A stretch of 64,000 nt of DNA from Macrocystis pyrifera (lineage: Eukaryota > Sar > Phaeophyceae > Laminariales > Laminariaceae). The DNA is taken from positions 15,404,128 to 15,468,127 of the forward strand of contig JASSKH010000005.1 in the NCBI GenBank assembly GCA_031763025.1, in the 5' to 3' direction. The notes under the pieces are model-generated. The model worked only from the letters and a program-made list of their open reading frames with translations. It searched no databases and was not told the origin of the DNA. This document shows positions 10,901 to 19,494 of this stretch, in pieces. Every line of letters starts with the position of its first letter. Within the stretch, counting starts at the first letter, position 1. The position numbers were made by a program, and so were the translations under genes.

Positions 10901-13900
10901 CCTGCTACGTGTGTGACCCCGGATCTGAGTTGCAGTAATTTTGGGGGACCATAGTAAATAGGACCAAACGTTGTTAGTAAAAATAGGTAAAACATGTAGG
11001 TTTTTATGTGTAACGTAGGTCCCATTTACCGTGGTCCCCCTTAAGTAGGAGGCGGAGAGAAAAGAACGGCGAAGATAATACATAAAGAAGTGCCAAGAAC
11101 AAACAAAGAAAGAAGGAAACGTGTGCCTCGGATGTGTTTACTACCAGGTATTACACAGCACTTTGTGTCTTGAATTTCTGTAGTACCTGTGGTGCTAGTT
11201 TTTAGTCTCAGAGTAACTCGAGCCATACTGTGTACATCTGTCCCCTAAAAGAACGATTACTTTTATTTCACGCCGTACGATGTTTATAAAATATAAAAAA
11301 CGCCAGCTGCGAGATCGAGGATTTGTCGTCTGATATTGTATATAGGTATAAATGCTTTTGCCCGTTTGGAGCGTCCGCTTAGGACGTGGGTGACCAGGCG
11401 TAAGGTGCGTATGATCTGTGTGATATGATAAATTGTTCCAGCTCTGTTCGGGCGTCGTGTGATCGCCACAGCAAAGAGGAGCAGGCGCCGGGGTGCTGCA
11501 GATGGATGGCTTTCGCTGTACATTCAGACGGCAGCATTAGCCGTAGTGTAGCCCCATCCAACCCCCCACCCCAGGAGGCAGTTGTGATGCCCCCATTGTC
11601 CTCTCGGGGCCACACCGGAAAATAAATCAATTCATCGACGCTCTCATCAATATGGAAAATCCGCCTCATACGCGGTTCTTCGCAGGATGCAGTAGCTCAC
11701 CTTTCGTGCGACCCGCCCAACACCTCACGGTGCTTCGCGCTTGGTGCAAGCAATGCCTGCCTAGTCGGTGGAAACCCGACGTGATCCGTCCCGGCGGCAT
11801 CGTAGGGATGCGAGGGTTTGTGGTAATACGACTACGGCCATGCATGACAACTGAGTACACCCCCCACCCTCACCCACCACCCACCAAACCCCTGTACCTG
11901 TCCCACCGTACATCCCACCATTCTGATCGCAGGCCCTCGTGTCATGACCGATGACGCGCTGGACACCGCGGGCAAGGACAAGCCTTTTCGCGTGCCCGTC
12001 CCGCCTAGCTGGAGACAGGTCGTGTCCACCGCGGCGGGTTTCCTCGGAGTTCTGTTGGCATGCATTTACGGGTCTTGGATGCTGAAAGTCCCCCCCACCG
12101 TGGCGGTGGGAGGCTTCTACTTCATCTTGGGAGGGGCTTTGCTCGTGCCCCTCCAGGCTCCTTCTGTAAGGTGGGGTTTCGTTGATCGTTTCAGAGGCGG
12201 TGGGGTTGGGCGGGGGGGGGGGGGGGGGGCGGGGGTGCACTCATGTCATGCATGGCTGTAGTCGCAAATATGACCATAGACCCTCGCATCCCTAAAATAC
12301 CGGGACGGAGCAGGGGGGAGTCTTCTTTGGTGTACTTAGGAGGCCGTGTCCGTCAGATGAGAACCCCTAACTGCCTAATTGCAGCACCGCCCTGCAGCAA
12401 AACTCCTGCACCTCTGTCTGATTGGCGCACCGACGGTTTGTCACCGTTTTTCTTGTTTTTTAAAGTCAACCAAATGCGTGGCAAAGTCGCGCGAAGGCAT
12501 CTGTCGGCCTTTTGCGGTTGGTCGGGTCGGGTCGGGTCGGGTCAGGGTTCGAGTGACGACGAGGCTGTAAAATACGCCTCTCCCTGCGTGAGCAAGACAG
12601 CCAGGTAGTTAGGATTGGGTCGAGAGGCGACAACAGTCAGAAAAAAGCGTTCGCCAACAGGCTCCGAGAAGAGGTCCGTGGTTCTCCAGGGTGTCTTTGC
12701 ACGACTGCTGCAAATAGGGCCACCCCAGGTGGGGTTTCGATTTTTCGTGTTTTTTTTTTTCGTGTTCAAAATCCATAAGTTGTGTCGTGTTTCGTTTCCC
12801 GTGACATTTTCTTCCTATTCCCTTCCGTGGCTATTTCTTATCTCGCTTCATGAGACAAAAATGAACTACCTGGTCAGTGTGTAATACCTGGTACCATTCC
12901 GTTCCATCGCTTATTTTTGTTCCTTTTTTTTTCTCCCCCTACGTTGGTTGGTTTGCTCCCCCGCAGGGAGCACACAGCGCTGTTTTTCACGTCCCTTGCA
13001 GGCGTTTTTTTTCCCGGCCACCGACGTCCACTTCGCCGAGGTGCTCGTGGCCGACGCCCTGACGAGCCTCTCTCGGGTCTTCGCCGACGTGGCGGTCACG
13101 TTTCTGCTCGTGGGGAAGGGGTGGGGGGTAGGGTATCCGGGGTGGGTGCTGCGCTACCTGCCCTGCGTATTCGCCAGCTTTCCGTATTGGTGAGTCTTGT
13201 CCGAATGACCTGGGGTTCTTGCGTCATTGCTAAGGCTATTGGTGTTGATGGTGGTGGTGGTTTTTTGTGGTTGCTGGAGGTGATCGTGGGTGGCGGCGGG
13301 CAGTTTTTAATATGTTTGTTGTTATTATTTTTGGTGGTTGTGTTGGCGGTGCTGGTGGTGGTAGGTGGTGGTAGTAGTTTTGTTGATGTTGGTGGTGGTT
13401 TCGTTGTCGTCGCTTTTGTTAACTTTGGTGTTGCAGATGTTGATGGATTTTTGCGTAGGGAGAGGGCACGTAAGAGTCTTTCCGTGGGTGCTCCCGCCCA
13501 CCCGCCCACCCACCCCCCCCCCCGCTCCCCTCCCCCCCTTCCCCCTCTCCCCATGAACAGGGTCCGGGCGCGTCAGTGTGTGATGCAACTCACGTACGAG
13601 GTCGACCCGCAGCGGCGGAAACTTTTGACCATCAACGTGGGGAAGTACCTCAGCGCGTTCCCGGTGATCTGGCTTACGGGGTACCAGGCGACGAGGCAGG
13701 ACGAGGGCGCGAGATATGTGAGTTTGTTCTGTGCGTGCTTCTCGCGTGTGTGTGTTTGTGTTTTGTGTAGCCCCTTACTCCTGCAACTCATATTCCAACT
13801 CCTATTCCAAGTAGCTTGTCCCCAAAACGTGTGGTACGGTCGTAAAGGTAGAGGAGTCAAGAAACGTCAGTGTTGGTTGGTTTGTCAGTTATTATTACGG

Positions 13901-14156
13901 GGGTACATAGTTAATAGGACCTATGGCATACATAAAACCTACCAGGGGTATATATTTACCTATTTTTACTAACAAGAATTGGTCCCGTTAACTATGGACC
14001 CCCGTAACAGTAGCATTTTGCATCCACTTCTGCAGCAGTACCTCTTCGTAATTACCCCTTCACTCCCTCTCCAATCCAGCTGCTACCCGTGAACGCCTCC
14101 CGCAAACCCCCCCCCGCCTTCCGTCAACCCGCCCGCCTGTCGACCGTGCTGCTCTC

Positions 14157-14187
<31 letters not shown>

Positions 14188-14543
14188 TTCCCTTCCCTTC
14201 CCTTCCCTTCCCTTCCCACGCCACCCCACCCCGTGCCCTCCCCTCCCCCCTTCCCCCCGCCTTTCCTCGACAGTCGTCAGCGCTGGGAAGGCTGATATTG
14301 GCGGCAGCTATTCTTAACTCGGCGTATTCTTTCGCATGGGACGTTCGGATGGACTGGGGCTTGGGGCAGGCGGGTAGCAAGCGGTGGGGGCTGCGGAACA
14401 CTTTGCTGATCAATCACGAGAACCCATGGCCGTACTATGTGGCGGTGGTGATGGACTTCGTGCTGAGGTTGGCTTGGGTGGCGAGGTTTTTAGAAGGGAG
14501 GTTGGCGTTCACGGACATGGTGCTAACGCTCGAGCTCGTGGAG
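5039..14543 (+). CDS. EXS-domain (ERD1/XPR1/SYG1-type) membrane protein, six exons, 3' end not found
   Basis: Exons 5039-5189, 5264-5323, 11933-12165, 13002-13189, 13561-13717 and 14274-14543 join in one frame (353 codons), every junction phase-matched with GT-AG borders. EXS hallmarks lie in order: a hydrophobic N-terminal helix, then VHFAEVLVADALTSLSRVF (exon 4), PYWVRARQC across junction 4/5, KYLSAFPVIWLTGYQA (exon 5), and LNSAYSFAWDVRMDWGL and DFVLRLAW (exon 6). There is no SPX domain upstream, so the architecture is that of yeast Erd1 (Golgi, linked to phosphate recycling and retention of glycosylation machinery) more than of PHO1/XPR1 phosphate exporters. The usual C-terminal RRxxWNxxRxE segment after exon 6 is missing; the last exon was not found. 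Start: first ATG in frame, context AAACCATGATG. Function is inferred from the family. Intron 2 (6.6 kb) is full of transposons. Confidence 0.85.
5264..5323 (+). CDS. EXS gene exon 2
   Basis: A 60-bp exon after the acceptor CCCCAAGCAG, encoding GSFRLWSFLFLPRLPGLVTF. Intron 1 is only 74 bp. The donor G|GTGATC at 5324 is weak, but it is the phase-1 option that joins to exon 3 as a Gly codon. This is the least certain junction of the gene. Confidence 0.55.
6049..6783. mobile_element. 735-bp non-autonomous element with inverted ends, in EXS intron 2
   Basis: The left end AGGCTATTTTTCCTATGCGG and the right end, reversed (AGGCCGTTTCGTATGCGG), share about 35 bp including TATGCGGTTCGATTT and GAGCTTCAGATTT. 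The interior carries a degenerate duplication with ACTCTAGTCTGG and CTAGTCTGGTGGCG. No transposase ORF and no clear target duplication, so the superfamily is unknown. Confidence 0.6.
7858..8003 (+). repeat. (ACT)n microsatellite
   Basis: About 45 ACT triplets with a few interruptions (GCT, GCC). All three frames read as homopolymers (Leu, Thr, Tyr/Val), so the overlapping ORFs are not genes. Confidence 0.95.
8190..8301. mobile_element. MITE family A, copy 1
   Basis: Bounded by CTATTACGGGGG and CCCCCGTAATAG. The long inverted ends (CCATAGTTAACGGGATC / GGTCCTGTTAACTATGG) flank a short core containing TTAGTAAAAATGGGTAAATA. Lies in EXS intron 2. Confidence 0.9.
9770..9900 (-). repeat. Possible decayed SINE fragment
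   Basis: GGCCGTGGTCACAGGCG and the following C-rich block resemble the middle of the inverted SINE at 29857-30184 (AGCCGTGGTCACAGGTGTCG). The tRNA-like head is not preserved. Confidence 0.3.
10535..10775 (+). repeat. Tandem repeat, about 92-bp unit, 2.5 units
   Basis: Each unit contains TCCTAAAAAATACA, ACGTAATTACGGCAGTA, a TTCRCACTA motif, TATACGAGTACG and TTGTCGTGTATCGCC. The ORF across it is repetitive and not supported as a gene. Confidence 0.7.
10860..10932 (-). repeat. Dispersed repeat family D, inverted copy
   Basis: The reverse complement matches the ACTCAGATCCGG.GTCACA...AGCAGGCTCT core of the copies at 745-880 and 45205-45345. A MITE abuts its right end. Confidence 0.45.
10934..11048. 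mobile_element. MITE family A, copy 2 (diverged ends)
   Basis: GGGGGACCATAGTAAATAGG and the matching right arm ATTTACCGTGGTCCCCC are intact; the outermost bases (AGTAATTTT, TTAAGTAG) have diverged. Confidence 0.85.
11570..11868 (+). repeat. Dispersed repeat family C, 5'-truncated copy
   Basis: Carries the 3' 300 bp of the family, ending CTACGGCCATGCATGACAAC followed by GAGTACACC and C-rich DNA. It lies about 60 bp before EXS exon 3, so its C-rich tail may supply part of that exon's polypyrimidine tract. Confidence 0.65.
11933..12165 (+). CDS. EXS gene exon 3
   Basis: Acceptor TTCTGATCGCAG, donor T|GTAAGG. Encodes a hydrophilic stretch (MTDDALDTAGKDKPFRV) and two membrane helices (TAAGFLGVLLACIYGSWML and TVAVGGFYFILGGALLVPL). 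The exon ends in phase 0. The ATG at 11944 could be an alternative start if exons 1-2 belonged to another transcript. Confidence 0.75.
12212..12320 (-). repeat. Poly-G run and inverted fragment of repeat family C
   Basis: Eighteen G residues (12212-12229) are followed by the reverse complement of the family C 3' end (GCATGGCTGTAGTCG, GACCATAGACCCTCGCATCC, CGGGACGGAGC). A further family C piece (GAGGCTGTAAAATACGCCTC) is at 12557-12605. Confidence 0.6.
13002..13189 (+). CDS. EXS gene exon 4
   Basis: Acceptor CCCTTGCAG, donor TG|GTGAGT. Contains the best EXS signature in the gene, DVHFAEVLVADALTSLSRVF, then a membrane helix and the start of the PYW motif. Phase 0 in, phase 2 out. Confidence 0.85.
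13561..13717 (+). CDS. EXS gene exon 5
   Basis: Follows a C-rich tract and acceptor ATGAACAG; donor TAT|GTGAGT. Encodes VRARQCVMQLTYEV and KYLSAFPVIW, matching the family pattern RxRQCL...NxxKYxxxxPVI. Confidence 0.85.
13893..14010. mobile_element. MITE family A, copy 3
   Basis: TATTACGGGGGTACATAGTT at the left and AACTATGGACCCCCGTAACA at the right. Lies in EXS intron 5. Confidence 0.9.
14158..14216 (+). repeat. C30 homopolymer and (CCCTT)n
   Basis: Thirty consecutive C followed by about six CCCTT units, directly in the polypyrimidine region of the exon 6 acceptor. Another C20 run follows exon 6 at 14580-14599. Confidence 0.9.
14274..14543 (+). CDS. EXS gene exon 6
   Basis: Acceptor CCTCGACAG, donor GAG|GTACGT. 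Encodes LILAAAILNSAYSFAWDVRM and the helix YVAVVMDFVLRLAWVARFLE, ending MVLTLELVE in phase 0. In EXS proteins this point is followed by one more short segment beginning FRR, which must lie in a downstream exon. Confidence 0.85.
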
Positions 14544-14830
14544 GTACGTGCAGCAGTATATCAACAATCCTGCTTGTTTCCCCCCCCCCCCCCCCCCCCA
14601 TTATTTCTGGAGGGTTCGTCGGTAATTTCGCTGTCGGTACTGCTTCCTTTTCGGAGGGACCCGTCAAAGAGATGGTAAGAAATATATACTTAGAAATATT
14701 ACATTTAATATATGTATCGTCTTATCACAGGAAAAAAAATGCGATCTTTGGTGAAGAAAAGGTGTTGGTGAAAAGAACAACGGAAAAAAGAGTTGTCGCG
14801 TGTGGCTGTGTTACTTCTAGTGAGTCTGTC

Positions 14831-14872
14831 CGAGGACATGGTGCTAACGCTGGAACTCGTGAGGGTACAACA
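14831..14872 (+). pseudogene. Partial duplicate of the 3' end of EXS exon 6
   Basis: GAGGACATGGTGCTAACGCT followed by GGAACTCGTGAGGGTAC closely matches the last 30 bases of exon 6, including its GTAC donor. In frame it reads EDMVLTLELVR, then hits TAG after three more codons. It could be a small tandem duplication or an alternative exon end. Confidence 0.5.
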
Positions 14873-15411
14873 GTAGAATGTTTGTGTATTTTCTTCAACT
14901 CCAATAAAGTCTGTCCAGGAATAGAAACGATTACGTCTGCCATGTATATTTTGCTAGTAGTCGAGGAGGAAGGGGGCCTTATGGTTGGCTGTTATTGCCT
15001 TTCAGACATTTCTGGCGGTCTTAACGCCTGTCAAAGTGCATTACTCGGCCTTTTCCGACAGGAAAACCCCTTCCGAGCGCGCGCACACTCACGCGCCGCC
15101 TTACTCACTTACGCGGTGAACGGGACGCCCTCTTAGGAGACTAGGACCTTCCTGCACGCTCACCGCGCGCCTTTTCTACGGGGGGTGCCTCCCGCCCGCC
15201 CTCGTTGTTCTACGCGCATGACCTAAATGTGACTCTGAACCCAAGAGGTTCGTTGCCGCGGCGGGAGGGCAGTCCCAAAACGGCGTTAAAACGCCTGTCT
15301 TTTTTGTCCACCTTTTTTTTTTTTTGCGGTGTCGAAAAGTGGGGGTGGATCCCGTCCATCATTGTAGTGTGTATACCAGGTGTACGATGTATATGTGTAC
15401 CACTTTGCCCT

Positions 15412-15515
15412 TTTAGACTTTTAGGAGTGCTACTCCGTTTTTGGTACAAACTGCTTAGAATTTTGAGTGGTGCGTGTCCCCAAAACGGTGCTGCGGTTTT
15501 GCCCTAAAAGAGTCA
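15412..15515. repeat. Palindromic MITE-like element
   Basis: The left arm GACTTTTAGGAGTGC...CCGTTTTTGG matches the reversed right arm GACTCTTTTAGGGC...CCGTTTTGGGG. The total is about 100 bp and non-coding. No certain target duplication. Confidence 0.4.
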
Positions 15516-15627
15516 ACTCTAAATATGAAAAACGGCCATTGAATATATAGGCACAGAGTGGTGTATCACCACGCTGCTTGTGTATATACTCGGTATACCA
15601 CACGAGTAACACAGTAGGGCACTTGTT

Positions 15628-15735
15628 TTTTAAGTTGCAGTTCGAGCGCCTCCCCTACCCCCAGGAGCTCGAGCACTGTTTTTCTTTTGTAAGTTGCGGT
15701 TCGAGCACATCCCCTACCCCCAGGAGCTTGACGTA
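15628..15735 (+). repeat. Direct duplication, about 53-bp unit
   Basis: Two copies of a unit with AAGTTGC(A/G)GTTCGAGC, a short AT/CT step, and CCCCTACCCCCAGGAGCT. Confidence 0.8.
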
Positions 15736-15987
15736 TTACACGGGTGATAAGATAACAAACGCACCGTATCACACGGGTGATAATATAACACAACCCCCTG
15801 GGACGCGCTTCCGAGACGGTTTTATCCCAAGCTGAGCCTTAAGGGGGCACACACGACGAAAATGGCGGCGTTCGGAAGATGTCGAGATTTTCTCCGTAGA
15901 CACACCGCTCGGCGTTTTTGCACCACCCTCCTCCCCTTCGTGGGGAAAATCAGGAAATTCGTCCTAAGGGTGTGTTATCTTATGACC

Positions 15988-16098
15988 CTATTACGGGGGA
16001 CCATGGTAAATAGGACTAAATATTGTTAGTAAATATAGGCAAATATATAGGTTTTTATGTATACCATAGGTCCTATTAACTATGGACCCCCGTAGCAG
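15988..16098. mobile_element. MITE family A, copy 4, inside the minisatellite
   Basis: CTATTACGGGGGACCATGGT ... AACTATGGACCCCCGTAGCAG. It sits in a TGACCC-TA / GTGTGGTACGGG context of the minisatellite. Confidence 0.9.
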
Positions 16099-16607
16099 TG
16101 TGGTACGGGTGTGCTGTCTTATCACCCTAGAGTGATACGATGTGTTATATTATCACCCTAGTGTGATACGGGTGTGTTTTGTTATCACTGATACCGTGTG
16201 TTATATTATCACCCTATTGTGATAGGGTGTGTTTTGTTATCACCCCTGGTGTGATACCGTTTGTTATATTATCACCCTATTGTGATAGGGTGTGTTTTGT
16301 TATCACCCTAGTGTGATACGGTGTGTTTTGTTATCACCCTGGTGTGATACGTTGTGTTATCTCATCACCCGTGTGGTACGGTGTGTTTTGTCATCACCCG
16401 TGTTATGCGGTATGTTTTCTTATCACCCTAGTGTTACGCGATGTGTTAGTGTAGTACTCTAGTGTGACACGGTGTGTTATCTTTTCACCCGTGTGATACG
16501 GTGTGCTATCTTATCGCACGTGTTATAAGGTGTAGTATCTCATCACCCGTGTGGTACTGTGTGTTATATTATCACCCTGGTATGATGCGGTGTAATATGT
16601 TATCACC

Positions 16608-16718
16608 CTATTACGGAAGACCATAGTAAATAACACCTACGGTGCACACTGAAACCTATATATTTCCCTATTTTTACTAACAAAATTTGGTCCCATTTAC
16701 TATGGTCCTCCGTAATAG
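16608..16718. mobile_element. MITE family A, copy 5, inside the minisatellite, with visible empty site
   Basis: The left junction ATCACCC-TA-TTACGG and the right junction CCGTAA-TA-GTGTGAT flank the element. Unoccupied repeats nearby read ATCACCC-TA-GTGTGAT. This fixes the element as TTACGG...CCGTAA with TA duplicated. Confidence 0.92.
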
Positions 16719-17081
16719 TGTGATACCACTTTGTCCCGAAATGTAGGGACCGTTTGTTTACTACTATTTTATCCGACCGTTCCTTATATCAAGGGACACA
16801 CAACAGCAGTGTCATGCGGTATGTATGGCCCGGGTTGCTTGAAGCTTGGTGTTGCCGGCCGATGCTGCCCATTTTTTTTTTTTTGGTGGGTATCCTTTGT
16901 GTGGGGGAACACTTTCTGTCCCCTCTCTGAAGTAAGAAAGCCCGTTCCCTCGCCATAATACACCATAGTAGTTATGTGCCGCATAGCAATGCCGGCACCC
17001 ACCACGTTGTTTTGGTTCATATTGTTAGTACTTAGAATTGGACGAAGATTATTTTTGCAGTAGGAAGGCAGAAAAAAATAT

Positions 17082-17310
17082 CACCGGGCTCTTCACACGG
17101 GTCATGGCCCCAACCCGCGCGTCGGATCAGCAAGTTTTTTTAAGTCTCACGGGTCGCGTCGGGTCGGGTTGGTTCGGGTCGGATCGGGTCGGGTCGGGTC
17201 GGGTTGGGTTGGGTCGGGTCGAGAGGTTTTCGATTTCTCTCTGATCGAGTCGGGTCACCCTTACCCGACCTGGCCCGCGAGGGTTGATCCGACCCGTGAA
17301 TAGCCCTACA
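17082..17310. mobile_element. Decayed hAT-like element with GGGTC array
   Basis: The left end GGGCTCTTCACACGGGTC and the reversed right end GGGCTATTCACGGGTC are inverted repeats around GGGTCGGGTC-type repeats (17155-17225). The layout is that of the 870-bp element at 42876-43745, but no target duplication is visible. Confidence 0.6.
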
Positions 17311-17449
17311 CCCCCTTTAGCACCCTTGGTCTCAACAGCACTGCATCCATGTTTTTTTGTGTGTACGAATAGCATGGCATCAGAGAATAAACCTTCTGCT
17401 TCATGTAAAAGGGTTAAGGTTAACCCCCCCCCCTCCCTCCAATAACTCA

Positions 17450-17690
17450 CCGGAGCTATCATCCATATGCAAGAAAGTCCGCCTCACAAGCGGTTCTCAG
17501 TAGGATGCAGCAGCTGACCCTTCATGCGACTCGCCGAGCACATCACGGCGCTTCGCGCTTGGTGCAAGCAATGTCTTTGTCTGGTCGGTGAAAACCCCAC
17601 GTGGTCCGTCCCGGCATTGTAGGGATGCGAGGGTCTATGGTCGTACGACCACGGCCACGCATGATATCGAGTACACCCCCTGCTCTACCT
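17450..17690 (+). repeat. Dispersed repeat family C, 5'-truncated copy
   Basis: Starts within the ATCATCCATATGCAAGAAA segment and ends CGAGTACACCCCCTGC. It includes GGCATTGTAGGGATGCGAGG. Confidence 0.7.
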
Positions 17691-17699
17691 TGCACTGTA

Positions 17700-19110
17700 A
17701 TACCTTACGCTGCCTTTACGCTGCCCCTTTGTATTGGCGCCTTGGCTTCTTTGTTCCGAGCAGGTCTTGCGACGGTCGATGTGGAACATTTTCCGTCTGG
17801 AGTGGGAGTGCATCCAGTGCCTCGGCGGGGCGAAACCGCTGCGGCTGGATAAGGGGTCGGACGCGCTTAGGGTCTGACGCCTCGTATTGTACGCGCTAAC
17901 TGTAGCTCGTACTGCTTGCTGCGGCACCTCGTATTTTACGTACCTCATACCACAGCACTCGTATTGTTCGTGTCTCGTAGTGCAGCAGGAGTTATACAGT
18001 GGTTTCATCACGGTATTAGTAATAGCTTCGGCAGTAGTTTGATGACGAAAGCGTAGTGTGCCGAAAATTTCCGGTTAAATATAATAGCAGAAACAGGCGA
18101 GATGATCTGGTCTGCTTTTGATCTGATCTGACCTGACCTGACCTGACCTGATCTATGATGATGTGGTCTGGGATGATCTGAGATGGTCTGAGCTAAAATG
18201 GTCTGAAATGAGACGAGGCGAGCGAGAAATTAGAGGGTTTAATTTATTTGTTTTTTTCGGGAAAAAGTGTCTTGCCGTTTTCCGGCGTGATTTCTTATTT
18301 CTTCGGGTTTGTTGCCAATAAAGCGGCCTTTGTTGTGTTTTCATGGTGTGATACCTAGCGAGATGCGGCGGGTGCCTTATTAGGTTGATTTATGGCCTTC
18401 GGTTGATGCGAGCACAGCGCGTAAACATTGCCTTTGGTTGATTGGGCACCATGGACAATTGAGCACTGATGGTTGAGCGCGGAGGGCGGGGTGGGGGATG
18501 GTCCACCGCCTAGAACCATGGTAGGTTGAGTACAACATGGGACGGATCATGATCTAAGATCCTTACCTGCCGGTATAGCACGGTGGGCAAGATCTGTACG
18601 GTACATGTCCCAAACACAGGAAGCTTAGGTGACTAGTGGTGCAGATTTTTATGCCGCTAGCTGACGGCAACACGTATGAGCTAGATCATTGTAGGTCACA
18701 TAGTGGAGTTCGGTGGCCTGTCCGATGCTCGTCGCATGTCTAAAATGTTGGCCACATGCCGCAGAAGAACACGAGTACATATCTGCAAGGCGTTTTTCGT
18801 TTTGGCTGTTGTTGTAACAAGGGAGGGGGAGGGATGCGCAGATATCATTCAGATGCCCATGTTTGTTTCTTTAGTGCATGGCGTGTCCTTGCGACCACCT
18901 TTCCGGTGTCTCGGTTTGTGTTCGGGTGCTGCAGTAGCTTGATTCTGCGCTGACAGGGTGTCGAGACTGACGGACAGACAAGAGCAGTGGTGGTTGGTAA
19001 AGGGGCGGGGCTGCGTGCGTGCGACTTACAGTAGTATATAACCGTTTTTGGATCGAGGAATAGTATAGCCACCCAAAGAAGAATCATGACGTGTATTCCC
19101 TAGGTTTACC
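17700..19110. other. No gene recognised; CTGA(C/T) simple repeat
   Basis: The only structure is a degenerate (CTGAC/CTGAT)n tract at 18098-18212. Remaining ORFs are short and without family signals. Confidence 0.5.
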
Positions 19111-19123
19111 TAGGGTATCTAGA

Positions 19124-19490
19124 AGCAAAATTAAACACTTGTCCCATCGGACAAAATGATAAAAAAACGATGCAAAATTAAAAACTTGTCCCATCGGACA
19201 AAATGACAAAAAACGATACACGAGTGATTTTTTGCCAGTTTACGGTACAAAACATGAATACCGGCAAATCAGAGTACACCAACACCCATGTAGATGACAT
19301 TTTCTGTCAAGGTATATTGTTTTCTGGTGAAAAGTCCATGTCCGTCCAAGTCACAAAAATGACGAAAACCGGTACATCAGTGTCATTTTGCCAGTTTACG
19401 GTACGAAAAAAGCAAAACGAGGTGATCAGGGCACACCAAACCCAAGTTAGATTACGTTTTATGTCAAGGTATACCGTTTTCTGATAAAAC
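19124..19490 (+). repeat. Tandem repeats, 48-bp and about 175-bp units
   Basis: Two short units share GCAAAATTAAA and ACTTGTCCCATCGGACAAAA. They run into two long units sharing TGCCAGTTTACGGTAC, GTACACCAA.ACCCA and GTCAAGGTATA. Confidence 0.75.
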
Positions 19491-19494
19491 CAGA

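Larger units (their letters stand above)
15730..16735 (+). repeat. TATCACCC/GTGTGATAC minisatellite, interrupted by two MITEs
   Basis: About 15 units of roughly 34 bp follow the pattern TGTGTTATNTTATCACCCTA then GTGTGATACGG. A few units at 15730-15790 lie in reverse orientation. MITE copies 4 and 5 (15988-16098, 16608-16718) split the array. Confidence 0.9.

Noticed and set aside
12917-13972. 351-codon plus-strand ORF
   Set aside because: It reads through introns in the wrong frame of EXS exon 4 and joins low-complexity Gly/Val sequence; the phase-matched exons explain the region better.
15001-15136. Candidate last EXS exon after CTTTCAG at 15017
   Set aside because: Phase-compatible, but the product (TFLAVLTPVKVHYSAFSD) lacks the family's FRR...WN segment.
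16098-16608. CRISPR-like regular repeats
   Set aside because: Repeat and spacer are not distinct, unit length varies, and the context is eukaryotic; it is a minisatellite.
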